Source: Parasponia andersonii (Eukaryota; Streptophyta; Magnoliopsida; Rosales; Cannabaceae). Taken from it: DNA of 64,000 bases. Shown here in pieces: positions 10,506 through 21,915 of the stretch. Made by a program: the position numbers and the translations under genes. Location: contig JXTB01000498.1 in the NCBI GenBank assembly GCA_002914805.1, positions 249,159-313,158 of the forward strand, read 5' to 3'. The notes under the pieces were generated by a model. The model made no database searches. It was not told the DNA's origin and saw only the letters and a program-made list of their open reading frames with translations. Positions within the stretch are counted from its first letter, which is position 1; every line of letters starts with the position of its first letter.

Positions 10506-13500
10506 TGGTAGCATAATGTGTGGTTGTCATGGTTTATGCTATACTAATATACCCCTCATTGTTAGCCTTGCAGATCATCGAGAAGTAGAATAATAACAAA
10601 CAAAACATTGCTTGTAAAGAGTAGTCCTACGAGTGTTCTAGAGTTTGTCTCTAGAAAGTGAAATTGAGTGCTAGTTTTAAAATTGTGTGCTCTTTCTTTT
10701 TATATTTGTAAGTTTGTGTGAGTTTAATATAAGTAATTTATTTACTTGTTTAATTCTATTTATTGAGTGACTTTCTTCTTCTTAAGTAGTGATATATTAG
10801 AGTTGTTTACTCTAGTTTAACATTTAGTACCAGAATTAGGTTGTATAATCTCTTTAAATTTTGATTATGCTCTGTGGTTATAATTGTCAGACCGGTTATA
10901 ACATGCAATATATAAGGTTACAAACGTTTATAATAAATTTTTTCGATAAATAATGTTACCGAAATATTATGCTCCAACTTTGAGTAGAATTTCGGTAGCA
11001 CTTCAAAACAAATGATTGTTGACCGTCGAGGGCTGTGTTCCACACAGAGTCCTTAAAACTGATTCGCTCCCTCCACCAGAATGCTTGAGGATTTGCAAGC
11101 GTCAGTCTTCCAGGATACAACGACGAAGAGCAGCAGGTGAAGCACCAACACCTCTACTCTACGAACTGGATAGCTTTGAACTCAAACACACTAAAACTCT
11201 AGCTAGAAAAACTGAGGAACTCAAGAATACTTGAGCGAGAATGGCAAATAAAAGAAGGCTTCTGTTTCTTTGATTTTTGTGTGTGGAATGAGGAGGGGAA
11301 GCTCACCTTTTATAGTATTCAAGGAGGGACTTGGTAGCAAAACCAGAAAAAATTTCCATTAATCTCAAAACGTTTTCCAGAAACTAGAAAGGTTTCTGTT
11401 ACTAACGTTTCATTAAACTGTGTAATAACATCCAAAACGTTCAGTTCATTCTGGTTCATAATGGAAAAAAAAAAAAAATATTAGGCCACAACAAAAGGTT
11501 GGGCTTACTATGGTCCAAGTTTCGGCTCGGCATTCGTGTCCGCAGGTGCGGGCACACACGAGCCCATGCAAATTCAGGCCCAACCCCGAAGATTTGCACC
11601 TCCCCTTGCGCGCGCCTGAAAGAGCATCTGTGGTTGTTATTCTTACCACCATCACAAAACAAGGTTCTATATAAACCACTTGCACCATACATTTCCCACC
11701 AATGTGGGATTATAATATTTTCCTTTCATTTTCCATTTTAATGGTGCACTTTTGAGCAACAATTTGTTATTCATCTGTGCACCATTTTGAGCGTGTGAAT
11801 ATACGAAATCGATGTCCTCGTAGAGGAGAACAAGAATTCACTAAGATCTTTCATCAACAAGATGTGGATCCCACTCAATTTTTAGCTTCAAAATGGTCCA
11901 TGAAAATGGGTTTCATAACAAATTTTAATCTTTAAAATCCACTTGGGCTTCCAAGCCCAAGCCAAGCCCAAATTGTTTCCTTAACCCATTTTTCCAACAA
12001 TAATTTTGACATTTTTCACATCAGAAAAGATTTCTTAAGATTATTATTTAGGAAGTTTCTTTCTATCATGAGTAGTCTGAAACTCTGCAAATTTAAATTT
12101 TGAGATCAAACTTATTCGGTATTATCGAAATTTTACGGACTTGATGGATGACCTTGAAGTAGTTAAGAGGAATCAAGAATCTTCACGACCAAAATTACAA
12201 CACGTGAATGACGTGTATGATGTCCTATTTGCAAGGCCAAGACCTTTACGAGATTGTCGGCGGAAGTGAAATTACTCAACTGACATCAGAAAATGCTAAT
12301 GGCATCTTGCGAAAATGGAACATTAAAGTTGGCAAAGCAATGTTTGCGTTAAGGTCCACAGTAGTAGAAGAAATGTTGGAGCACATTCGAGATGCCAAAA
12401 CACCAAAGGAAGCATGGGATATGTTCATTACACTCTTTTCAAAGAAGAACAATTCAAAGCTACAACTTCTTAAGAATGAGTTGCTATCAATGGCTCAACA
12501 CGATATGACGATTGTCCAGTACTTTCATAAAGTGAAAAAGTTATGCCGCGAAATTTCACAGTTAGATCCAACAGCTGTTATTAGATATACACGGATAAAA
12601 AGAATAATTATCCATGGTTTGAGACCCGAGTACTGAGGCTTTGTTACTGCTGTACAAGAATGGTCGACACAATCATCACTTGTCGAGATTGAGAAGTTGC
12701 TTGCCGGTCAAGAAGCAATGGCTAAGTAAATGGTTGGAGTCTCGACGAAGGGTGAAGAGGAGGCGCTCTACACCAATAAGAGTAAAGCCAATTCCAAACA
12801 GCATACCAAAGGTGGATCTAAAAAGGATGGTGACAAAATAAAAAGTCATCAAGGAGATGAAGACTCTCGTTATGGGAGAGCTTCAAAAAGTCGCGGGAAT
12901 AACAAGAGATTTGAAGGAAGATGTTACAACTGTAACAAGAAAGGCCACATGGCAAAAGATTGTCAGTCCAAGAAAAAGCCCACTGAGAGTAATGCTGCTA
13001 CTTTAAGTTCTAATGAGAAAAATGAAGATGATTGGGATGCCGAAGCGTCTTATGTCGTGGAAGAAGAAGAGCTAGCATTAATAGTAGTGGATGAACGAAT
13101 CAACTACAAGAACGATTGGATCGTTGACTCAAAAGTTCCAGAGTTTAACAGAATACAAAGGAAATCGTGTTGTGGTAACGGCAGATAATTCAAAATCACC
13201 GATTGCTCATATCGCTAAGACCGCACCCGGTACAGTCCTAATCAAGTACTACTCCAAGATGTGTATCATGTTCCTGGTATGAAGAAAAATCGATATTCAG
13301 TGGCGCAATTGACATCATCAAGCCATTATGTCTTGTTCGGTCCACAACATGTAAAGGTATATCGCAATCTCAGTCTCAGAAAAACTGACACTAAAAGGTC
13401 GACGTGTGGAATCTGACTATGTGATTGCATCCGAGTCTGCATATGTAGACAAGACAAGAAGAAACGAGACAGCAGATATACGGCTCGTGAGACTGGGACA

Positions 13501-14075
13501 TGTGAGCTACCACAAGCTAAATGTGATGCTGAAAAGTTGATGCTAAAGGGTCTTCCTCAGCTAGACATAAGGACAGACACAGTCTGTACAGGATGCCAGT
13601 ATGGTAAGGCACATCAGCTACTATATGAAGAATCGAAGTTCAAAGCAAAGGAACATCAGAGTTAGTTTACTCCGATATGTTCCGGCCTGTCAAGCAACTA
13701 TAGGTTGGTGGGATGCAGTACATGGTGAAATTTATTGATGACTTCTCAAGGTTAGTAGCATAATGTGTGGTTGTCATGGTATATGTGATACTATATATAC
13801 CCCTCATTGTTAGCCTTGCAGATCATCGAGAAGTAGAAGAACAACAAGCAAAACATTGCTTCAAAAGAGTAGTCTTGTGAGTGTTCTACAGTTTGTCACT
13901 AGAAAGTGAGATTGAGTGCTAGTTTTAAAATTGTGTGCTCTTTGCTTTTATATTTGTAAGTTTGTGTGAATTTAATACAAGTAATTTATTTACTTGTTTA
14001 ATTCTATTTATTGAGTAAATTTCTTCTTCTCAAGTGGTGATTTATTAGAGTTGTGTACTCTAATTTTACTCAACA
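10506..14075 (+). mobile_element. Fossil Ty1/copia retrotransposon with two LTRs
   Basis: The LTRs lie at about 10506-10822 and 13753-14075; they share long runs such as CCCTCATTGTTAGCCTTGCA and look roughly 90 percent identical by eye, so the insertion is moderately old. A primer-binding-like site (TAGTACCAGAATTAGG) follows the first LTR. Parts: gag at about 12208-13188 with a CCHC zinc knuckle ([14 protein letters not shown]), then the gag-pre-integrase region and the start of integrase (KFIDDFSR) near 13720-13750, directly before the 3' LTR. RT and RNase H are not present. The leader contains another repeat (10950-12000). The element is broken in several places. Confidence 0.88.
10950..12000 (-). 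mobile_element. Probable solo LTR nested in the copia leader
   Basis: On the minus strand it would start TGTTGGAAAAATGGG (near 12000) and end near 10950. A minus-strand TATA box (CTATAAAAGG) lies near 11315 and a polypyrimidine/poly-A-like tract at about 11464-11478. No internal coding region is attached, which suits a solo LTR. Family is unassigned. Confidence 0.5.
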
Positions 14076-14420
14076 AAGAGTTTAAAACTAGAACCAACTG
14101 AGAACCAACTGATCATAGTTCTTGAGAGATGGACAGTGATACGGGTGGCTAGGGTCGCAACTTTTCTTAATTTAGACTTTAGTCTTGAAGTTTTTGTTTG
14201 TTCTGAAACAAACCCCACATGCTCCAACTCAAAATTTTCTTTTCATGTTATGTTTCCCAATTTTACTGCCTCATTCTCTATGTCTGTCTTTGGTGTTTCA
14301 TCCTACTCCATCCCTTTGCACATAAAGAGCAAAGGAGTTGAAGCTCATGAAATATTACAACCTGAAAGTTCGACAGAGAAAGGAAAAAAAAAAAAAAAAG
14401 GAAACATCACAGCCAAATCA

Positions 14421-16115
14421 TCATTTCTGTGCAGGGTTGCTCCTACCCTTTTGCCTGCGCCCTGCAGGTTTATTCCGCTGTACTGGAGTGGTGTCAGCCA
14501 TGATCTCAGAATCATTGTTGGGCCTTGGTTGCGTAGGTGCATCAGCTGGTGGTTTCTTGGTTGATGGTTTGGGCCGCTTGACTGGAGATGCAGCGATGTC
14601 AACAATATTCAATGACTTGGTTAATGCAGCAGAAACTTCAGATTTGTTCCGTTTCTTAGAGGCATATTTGGATTCAAGAAGCTTCTCCAATTTATCCAAC
14701 CTTTCCAAGTTGAGCTCCTTAAGTTCAATCAAGTTATCCAATTTGGCCATAGTGGAATTCTCGAATCGCCTCATATTTTCCGAAATTTGATCTATCATAG
14801 TTTTTACTTTTAATTTCCAGGCGTGTTAGTTCTAAACCAAAAGTAGTCGAAGATGTGCCTTCATTAAATGGTTCGGGCATTGCTTGTTTGTTTACCCTTT
14901 TCTCAGCTAATTTCGTTTCCTTTTCTACGGTCGAATTCCTTAATCGCTCCATCTCTTCCACAATTTGATTTATCCAAGCTTTTAGTACTGGTTCCCGGCT
15001 TCCAAGTTCTAAATCAAAAGTAGTAGAGGATGTGCCTTCATTAAGTTCCGGCATTGCTTGTTGGTCTTCCTTCTTCTCGACCAATTCTGTTTCCTTTTCT
15101 ATGGTCGAATTCTCAAATTGCTTGAAATCTTCCAAAATTCGATCCATCAAAGTTTCTAGTTCACCGCTTCCAAGTTCTAAACCAAAACTAGTATAGGATG
15201 TGCCTTCATTAAATGGTTCCGTCATTGCTTGTTGGTCTTCCTTCTTCTCAACCAATTTTAACCTTTTCTATTGATCTTTTCTTAATTTTCTGTACAACCA
15301 AGCAGAGGCATGCAAATTAACAGAGTTCCGAAACAAAAATCAGAGCAAGGCATTAATTTTAAATCGAATACAAACTACTCAAAAAGCTGCTTAATGAAAA
15401 AACATTATCAAAACGTACGCAATGTTTATATACAGAATACTCAAAGAAAAGTAAATTAAATGGGCAGACGATGGTTCCGAAATCTCAATCCAACCAAGAA
15501 GAGGCATTCAAGTAAAGAATCAAAGCACGAGTTCATCAAGGACGAATTACTTTGAACATGCTCACACAACACCATGTTGGGAAAAAGTCACAAACGAAAA
15601 ACTAATTCAGAACACAAAATGTCACAGGAATTAAATTTTTTCCTCTTTGTGCAATTCAATAGGCATATGACAATCAATCAATATTCAGAATAAATTAAGT
15701 AAAGCGTCTAAAAATCAAGTCACCAAATTTTCCACTGTACAATAATGGGTTTCACAAGTTTTTCTCTAAAAAGAAAAGAAAAAACCCTAGAGGTATACAC
15801 TCACTCATAATTCTTCAACAAAAGGTGGAATTAGACAAAAAATCATCAAATTTCGCCCAGCATAATTATAATAATATGTAATCATCAAGGATTTTGACAA
15901 TAAATCATCAAATTTCTCCCAGCATAATTATAATAATAATTAATCATCAAACTAAAAGTTCAGAGTCTTACCACAGAAAAGAAGCAATAGAAGAGAGGAA
16001 ATCAACCGCTGAAATATGCGCAAACTAATAAGCTAAATAATTCTCTTCTCTCACTATGCTCTCACTTTTCCTGAGCTTCTCTCCCAAGCTTTTACAATCG
16101 CATGGCGCTCTCATC
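14421..16115 (-). pseudogene. Gene 2: repeat-bearing protein with a basic tail, decayed copy
   Basis: I do not recognise the family. A 5' non-coding exon ends at about 15972 with a GT donor; a long intron follows, with an acceptor TTGTACAG at about 15286. The exon then encodes at least three tandem units of about 55 residues (about 165 bp each), recognisable by EKKEDQQAMPEPFNEGTSSTTFG and FENSTIEKETEL. A Leu-rich coiled coil (LIELKELNLERLDKLEKLLE) and a Lys/Arg/Pro-rich tail ending near 14421 (RPKPSTKKPPADAP, RRQKGRSNPAQK) come last. Such a tail suggests nuclear or nucleic-acid binding; that is inference. The frame shifts near 15250 and again near 14800, so this copy is probably dead. A second copy of its 5' part lies at 54776-55689 on the plus strand. 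Confidence 0.6.
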
Positions 16116-16389
16116 TAAAATATATGTAGGCATACATTAGGGTTTCACACATACATACACGGCATGCAACACATATAAGCATATAAGGAAATAGTACTTC
16201 TCTCACTAAAGAGGGAAAACGAAAAAAAAAAAACAAATTAAAAAAAAAAAAAGAAAAGGAAAGTCCTTTTTCATCTAATAAATTTATATTAGTATACTTC
16301 CCCTTTTTTTGAAAAAAAAAAACCGTACGACACTTCTCTTCTATTATATTTTTTATTTCTTTTGAATTCTTTATCAAAAGGGGCAGTAT
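16116..16389 (-). promoter_or_regulatory. Core promoter of gene 2 (minus strand)
   Basis: On the minus strand a TA-rich TATA-like box (TACATATATATTTTAGATG) precedes AGAGCGCCATGCGAT; the same order is found in the plus-strand copy near 55100-55130. Long A runs (16218-16250, 16311-16322) differ between the two copies, as slippage-prone tracts do. Confidence 0.5.
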
Positions 16390-16630
16390 CCTAATATAAA
16401 GAAGTAGTACTTGTCGTTTTTCTATTACTGTCGTTTCTTAAGTTGATATCATTAATTCTAATCTATCATAGGCATCTATCGTTTTTTGAAAATAGTGGTC
16501 GTCTTTACATCCAGTGTCGTTTTTTTGTTGATGGTTTTTCTAGAGTTTATTATCGGAAAGATTCAAATTGAAAGTTGAAAAAAATAAGAATTTGATACAA
16601 ATAATTAGATTTTTAACGTAATTAGCTCCT
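16390..16630 (-). promoter_or_regulatory. AACGACA promoter module upstream of gene 2
   Basis: The minus strand reads TCTAGAAAAACCATCAAC, AACGACACTGGATGTAAAG, then AACTTAAGAAACGACAGTAATAGAAAAACGACAAG in pieces. It matches 54776-55005 (plus) block for block, and more distantly the cyclin promoter modules at 25602-25860 and 51953-52200. Confidence 0.7.
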
Positions 16631-16689
16631 AAGCAGATAGAAGAGATGAAGTTGTTTAGTTGGAGGAAACTCCTTCCGAATAGAGTGTA

Positions 16690-17160
16690 ATTGTCCATGG
16701 CTAATCCAAGAGACGTAGAACTTGAATAGGAAGAGAAGGAGAATAGGACGTGTTTGTTTGCTAAAAAAACGTAAGCAAATGGCTGAGAAAATGTATTAAG
16801 GAGCTCCGGATTCTTGTTCTGGAAATTTTGTTCTGTTCTTCTTTACTATATACTCTCCCTGGGGTCGTTTTCTTTGCTTGAAGGCAGTTGTTCGTTGTGA
16901 CCATTAATCTTCGTCTCTTTAGTTGATGTCGTTTCGTGGGACATTGTCTTCTATAACGCTGTTGTCGTTTCTTAGGTTGATATTATTTTTTCAAGGTAGC
17001 TGTCGTTCTATAAATCTTGATCGTTTTGCATGTTCAGTGTCGTTTTCCAGTTAATGTTGTTTCCAGAGATTTTTGTAAGGAAAGATTAGGAAAAAAAATA
17101 AAAAACAAATTATTGACAAAAAACTAGTGTACGGATTAGCAATTTTAATGCAAGGCTTTC
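16690..17160 (-). promoter_or_regulatory. Detached cyclin promoter and 5' leader (minus strand)
   Basis: On the minus strand the AACGACA module (17160-16915) is followed by a TATA box (TATATAGTA, about 16855-16844) and a leader containing AGAACAGAACAAAATTTCC and CTTACGTTTTTTTAGCAAAC, nearly identical to the leader of cyclin copy E (52251-52380). An ATG follows in the matching place, but what it opens (MDNYTLFGRSFL...) does not resemble the cyclin N terminus. The cyclin body is absent: gene 2 sequence follows instead. Confidence 0.7.
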
Positions 17161-18152
17161 ATTAGTAATCCTTATTATCAATTTCTTTTTATTGGAGTGA
17201 CTATTTTATTTAATTAACAATGCTACTTTTAATTTTATTATTCATGCTCAACTATCTAACTTAAAACGTCATTCTTTTTCATTTCCTCTTTCCCATTTGC
17301 ATATTCAATAATTTGTTTTTTATTTATTTATTTTTATTTTATTTAAATGGAGACTTAACTAATAACTTTTATTTATTACAAATTAAAGGAAAATAACTTA
17401 CACATACTATGTTACACATACTATGGGAGTTAAACTCCCGATCTACTACTAAATTCCCACCTCACCTCACCAGTGGGCAATTTGTTTTTTTTTTATATAT
17501 TTAGCTGTTTATTATGATTCTATTTGTATAGAGAAGAGAAAAACAATAAGAGAAGAAACATAGACAGGTGAACTGTTTTGTACCTTCCACTTCCTCTATA
17601 TTATTCTGTGGTTTTCTTACATTATATATATCTTCTAATTGTGGTAAATTATTACATAATTTATTTTTTCATCTCTCTTGACTTTGAGATTTTCATGCCC
17701 AGATATATATTTGGCCACCATAGTTATCCATAAAATATATGAGTATAAAAATGCTCTCGAATATTTGTTGACAATAATTGAATTTATACGTATATAGACC
17801 ATATGCTATAATAGTAGCTTATACGTATATAGACCATATGCTAAAATAGTAGCTTACTTTTTTTTTAATAATTATTGGTCAATTATGCTATAAGTTTCTA
17901 TTTCTAACTACATAATTGTAAAAGGTCCATTTGTCATTCAATACAATTTGGTGACTAGAAAGCTCTGATACAAAGGCTCCCAGTGACTGGATGCACCTGG
18001 AGCGATTAATGCACAAGTTCTAAGAACAAATCGATAGCATTGCTAATAGATTCAGTCAATATAATGACAACATCCAAAATTCTTATCCGAGTTAAAAAAA
18101 AATGTTTCTGAAACTTCTAAATTCTTTGAAAGGCCTTGTGATATCCTAGACC
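17161..18152 (-). repeat. Inverted copy of the intergenic spacer at about 51.31-51.8 kb
   Basis: Reverse-complemented, 17600-18060 aligns with 51310-51760: shared words include CTGGGAGCCTTTGTATCA, GACAAATGGACCTTT and GAAATCTCAAAGTCAAGAG-type sequence. It lies between a cyclin last exon and a cyclin promoter in this copy. The rest (17161-17600) is AT-rich without genes. Confidence 0.8.
17784..17853. repeat. Two-copy 35-bp tandem duplication
   Basis: The unit TTATACGTATATAGACCATA plus 15 bp is repeated head to tail with one visible difference. The matching place in the plus-strand copy (about 51545-51570) has a single copy, so the duplication is recent relative to the segmental duplication. 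Confidence 0.85.
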
Positions 18153-18463
18153 TTAATCAGGAACCACTTGATCTGGCTTGAGGTCATTTTGTACTTTGCT
18201 CATCAGGACGTTGAACGATGACAAATTTTCCCCATGAGCCACTCTAAGTCCCCAGGTAAACGGGAAGTCCAACTGCGTATCTTCGGCCATCTTTTGTATC
18301 TTCGTTGTCATCTCCAACACTTCCACCTTCCCTTTGTCCGGTCCCCGCGAGCTTGTGCTAGCATTCGATGTTTCTCCTTCGGTTTCTACTTGCCTAGATT
18401 ATTTTTGACCAGTTTCAGGAATAAATTTATCAACTAGTTTCACGACATCCAACCATGTGTGAT
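18153..18463 (-). pseudogene. Cyclin-like copy A: last exon only
   Basis: The minus strand encodes the family's C-terminal exon: DVVKLVDKFIPETGQ, then after one stop codon RQVETEGETSNASTSSRGPD, KIQKMAEDTQLDFPFTWGLR and DLKPDQVVPD followed by TAA (18155-18153). It aligns with the last exons of copies D and E. The 5' end of the exon is cut by the repeat that starts at about 18465. No other exon of this copy is present, so it is a remnant. Confidence 0.75.
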
Positions 18464-18464
18464 G

Positions 18465-19395
18465 CTTGTCATGACCCTGAACACCAGGTATGTGTGGCAG
18501 AATGAGAATTTTACAAACTGAAATTTTATAAAATTATTTTTGCAATAATAATGGACGAAATTTTATTTCAAAGTCTTTGGAAAAACGATAGCTTTTATTA
18601 GAAATTGACATATTCCTGTTTTGGAAATCCTTACAAAAATGACAATTGTTTTCAAAAAAATGATATCCATACGAAGAATTCGTAAATGTTCATAGGTAAA
18701 ATTTTACAAACTTGAACTCCCTGTTTAAGCATAAATATTTAAGAAAAACTAAAAGTTCAAAGTCCATTACAATTATCAAAATATCCTCATATTTACAAAG
18801 TTCTTAATAATGAAATATTCCCTCATACACCCACTTCATCAAAGTTTCCTGGAGCATGGTTAGATAGTTATTATAGGAGATGGAAGGAAACTATTAGGTA
18901 TCACGGATCAAAAAAGATAATCAAGACTACAAGAGATACTAAACAGTTCAACTAGCCAGATGAGAGTCTATCTTCATCGAGCCAATACCTGAAAGTGAAA
19001 GAAAAATAGTGGAGTGAGCACGTGAATACTCAGTAGAGATTCGATTACAAGTTTTTAACTAAAAGTAAAATTACTTACTTCCAAGATTCTGCATGGTTAG
19101 TGAAATATTCGAACAATTTTTACAGAAATCCACTTATAAAGCAAGAGTCCAAAGATTTATAAAATTCTAAACCTTTATCAATCCCATTTCAAAAAAAAAA
19201 TACATATCATTCAAGTCAAGTACATAACCATCAATGCAATCAATGACAAGTCCGAGCCACCTAAATGGGTAACCATAAGTATGCAATGAATTCAGAAATC
19301 TCAAAATTTCTCCCAATTACAAAAATACTACTTATGTCGCACCGCGAAGTTTTCGAGCCAACGGCAAATAGAATTCGGGTCACGAACTCTAACAC
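18465..19395 (-). mobile_element. Unclassified LTR-like repeat (family R)
   Basis: On the minus strand it ends TTCTCATTCTGCCACAC...GGTTCAGGGTCATGA, and contains TGAGTATTCACGTGCTCACT, a layout also seen in the repeat at 23.4-25.18 kb. It interrupts cyclin copy A on one side and abuts cyclin copy B on the other. No coding part is seen. Confidence 0.5.
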
Positions 19396-19399
19396 TTGC

Positions 19400-20214
19400 C
19401 ACCTTTGAATGCTAGGTATCTTGATCAGTAAACTGGAGCCTTTGGTTATCACAGCATCAGCTTTTCTTGCAGCCTCCAAATATCTATATCCTGACAAATA
19501 TCAGAGCTTTTACAGGCAATTGATGCAAGAAAGAATGTTCAAATCGGTATGCCAAACTGAAACGAGTCTTATATTGTTCATAAGACATTGAGGGTTCCAT
19601 TTATTGTTTTTAGTTTTCTTAAATTTTCTATGGTTCAGAGGCATGAAGAGAGGTTCATCGAGTATATGATCAAGATGTGCCGTGATTTGAAGCTTGTTAT
19701 TGAAAGTGATCACGAGCAGAAAAGGCGGATTGTAGCTGGAGAGGAACCTGAACAAGGCACTGCTGAATAGTCCGAACATGGCCCTGCTGAGGCATCTGGA
19801 CAAGTCACGGCGGAGGCATCTGAAGAAGGTGCTGCTGAAACATCTGGACAATGCACTGCTGAAACATCTGAACAAGTCACCTCTGAGACATCTGAAGAAA
19901 GTGCTGCTGAAACATCTGAACAAGAGGCAAATACTGGAGCGGACTTTCTATCAAGGTAGAGGACTGCTGAAATATCTGAACAAGCGACAAGTACTGAATT
20001 GAACTTTCCACTTGGGTGGAGAATTTGTAAGGTTTATTGGGAAAAATTTGTAATCTTTCGCCCTCTATCCGAATCTACTGAGCTAGATCAGATAGCTAAA
20101 GAGGCTTCCGAAGCCAGGTCTGAACACTCTTCCACGCAACAGACTTATGACGTGTCTCAAGAGGCAGACCCAGGTGCAGAGGCTCATGATCAACCACAAA
20201 GGGCAGACCCCTGA
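19400..20214 (+). pseudogene. Cyclin-like copy B: last two exons with octapeptide repeats
   Basis: Exon 5 (about 19430-19541) encodes KLEPLVITASAFLAASKYLY, matching KYKPSLIAASTIAAASSKLY of copy E, and ends at a GT donor. The last exon follows, starting near 19630, with MVQRHEERFIEYMIKMCRDL, then a tandem octapeptide region, and after it ELNFPLGWRICKVYWEKFVI, which matches the LDFPLKWGRRVANAENFVLF block of copy E; the tail ends at 20214. Stop codons lie in the repeat region (TAG at 19768-19770 and near 19959). Exons 1-4 are absent. Confidence 0.7.
19742..19990 (+). repeat. 24-bp coding minisatellite
   Basis: At least eight imperfect 24-bp units encode an octapeptide of the form T/A-A-E-T/A-S-E/G-Q/E-x (for example TAETSEQV, GAAETSGQ, SAAETSEQ). 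It lies in the low-complexity linker where copies D and E have only a short Glu/Ser-rich stretch, so it expanded within this copy. Confidence 0.85.
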
Positions 20215-20689
20215 ATGGTCTACTTAACAACTGCTGCATCAGTAGTTGCTGAAACCCTGTGATTATTATTACTGCAATATACATATGAAGTAGAGTTATG
20301 ACCTGATAGATTGAAACAATTCAGTTCAATGCTTGCATTTCTTTTTTACAAAGGAATTTGAAAGTGAAATTGCAATTTGGCTATGGATAAAATGAATTTA
20401 GGGAACACTATAATCTTCAATTTTTTTTCCTTCTAACAAAGCAAATGAAATTGCAATAGAATATTTCTTGAAGGCACAAGGTGGATGCAAAGAAGGGCTT
20501 TGCTGGCCATTACTGCTGTCACATTATGAACTCAAACAAAGAAAAACAAAATGAATATTACAAACAATCTAATTCCTTTCTTTTTGTTTCTCTTGTTTGG
20601 GGTGCAGTTATATTTCTTAGGCCTCATAATCCAAATACTTTCTTAGGCATCACATCATGTTTGAAAATTCTTGAAGATTTATCATCTGT
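20215..20689 (+). other. 3' flank of copy B and decayed sequence before copy C
   Basis: AT-rich with no usable frame apart from the one leading into the exon at 20690. The words AGAAAAACAAAATGAA and TCTTAGGCCTC recur near 25190-25230, so part of it is a dispersed segment. Confidence 0.45.
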
Positions 20690-20803
20690 CAAACATGAAA
20701 TGAGCGATCGACTGCATGATCTCAAACTCCTCGCTTTTTGTTGCCTTACACTTGCTTGGAATATAAGGAACAAAGATTTCAAGATCACCTTAAGAAAAAT
20801 TTT
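20690..20803 (+). pseudogene. Cyclin-like copy C: exon 3 (cyclin-box core)
   Basis: Encodes MSDRLHDLKLLAFCCLTLAW then NIRNKDFKIT, aligning with HDLELLALCCLTLAWQLRNNNFDVT of copy E. This is the third cyclin-box helix, where canonical cyclins read LAxKxEE. As in copy E the CDK-binding Lys is not there (Asn in copy C, Gln in copy E). The donor site found in copy E is not obvious here. Confidence 0.7.
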
Positions 20804-20863
20804 TGTAATAATAAATTCATAATCTTGTTTAAGGCCTTTCTCTTATCTTTAAGAGACAGCAAC

Positions 20864-21049
20864 TCATCTCATTTCTCGAAGCACCTGATTATCATGTGTG
20901 TGCTGTAACAGTTTAATGCTTTGTAAATTTCTTTGAAGCTGTTCCACTCCACCTATAGCTTCAGGGGCTGAACTATCAACCAAATAATTATACAACCTCA
21001 AGATGGTAAACTCCCCTGATCCACAAGATCGAAAATTTTTAATAATCAA
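20864..21049 (-). other. Possible unrelated exon fragment (61 codons)
   Basis: The minus strand keeps a 61-codon frame (FTILRLYNYLVDSSAPEAIG, GVEQLQRNLQSIKLLQHTHD) whose composition looks like a real helical protein rather than chance AT-rich sequence. It lies inside the gap between exon 3 and the later exons of cyclin copy C. I do not recognise it; a captured gene fragment is possible. Confidence 0.3.
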
Positions 21050-21574
21050 GTTAGTCTAAACAGCAGTATTTGGGACCTGTTAATAAATGCCCTGATCCAC
21101 TTATTACCTGGTACTAGCTGTTTATAAAATATTTTCTTTAAAAATATTTGTGCTTCGAATCTTTATTTACAACCTTTTTTCCATTTAAGAAAAATAAATT
21201 TAAAACTGAATTTTTTAAGAAAATACTAGTTGTTTGGAAGTTAAATGTTTTTAAATCTATCTTATGTCTCAAACTTGAATTTTAAGATCGGTCATGAACT
21301 TTCCTCAGGTAATTAATAACCAAACTAGGCTTTAGTTAGATTACCAAAAACTAGTACATAGTCCTGAACTAAAAGATTTCTTTTTTTTTTTAAAAGTGGG
21401 GCTTAACTAATGACTACCACTCATTATAAATTTAAAGAAAAATATCACACACACTACCAAAGCTTGAATCTCTGACCCCCAAACTCATACACTCATCCCT
21501 AAAACCTTGACCAACTAAACTAGTCCCAGTTCGCAAAGATTTTAAATGCATACACTGCAAACACCAAATAAAGA
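21050..21574. other. Gene-free repeat-like sequence
   Basis: No gene. The block GGGGCTTAACTAATGACTAC through CCTTGACCAACTAAACTAG (about 21395-21525) resembles 17345-17475, so it is a dispersed low-copy repeat. Confidence 0.4.
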
Positions 21575-21915
21575 CAGTCAATTATTGCGGCATCAGCGCT
21601 TCTTGCAGCTCCCACGCATCTGTACTCCGAAGTGTATACTATAATGGCAAGATAATGTCAGAAGGGGTCTTCAAAGAGCTAAATTTGACAGAAACAAGTC
21701 CTATCATTCGTAGACTATTGACTGATTATACTGTTGAATATGAAGATCAAACCCTTGGATAAAAGTGGTGCGCTTACAATGTCGATACGAGCAGGAGTTC
21801 GAACTGAACTGTTGAATGTGAAGATGAATTAGGAGATTCCGAATATGGCCGAAAATAGGGAAGAGATTATGGAGTTGAACTTCTGTTTTTGGTGGAGAAA
21901 TGGATTTACTTCAAG
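21575..21915 (+). pseudogene. Cyclin-like copy C: remnants of the last two exons
   Basis: About 21585-21650 encodes IAASALLAAPTHLYSEVY, matching exon 5 of copy E. Near 21845 the frame MAENREEIMELNFCFWWRNG matches KMAEDREDTQLDFPITWGLR of copy D, the conserved C-terminal block. Stops and frame changes separate the pieces, so the copy is dead. Confidence 0.55.

Noticed and set aside
11446-11741. Three overlapping frames of about 80 codons
   Set aside because: They lie in an LTR-like repeat, overlap on both strands and have no recognisable motif.
19742-19990. CRISPR-like array
   Set aside because: Direct 24-bp repeats without spacers, in frame with a cyclin tail, in a plant genome; this is a coding minisatellite.
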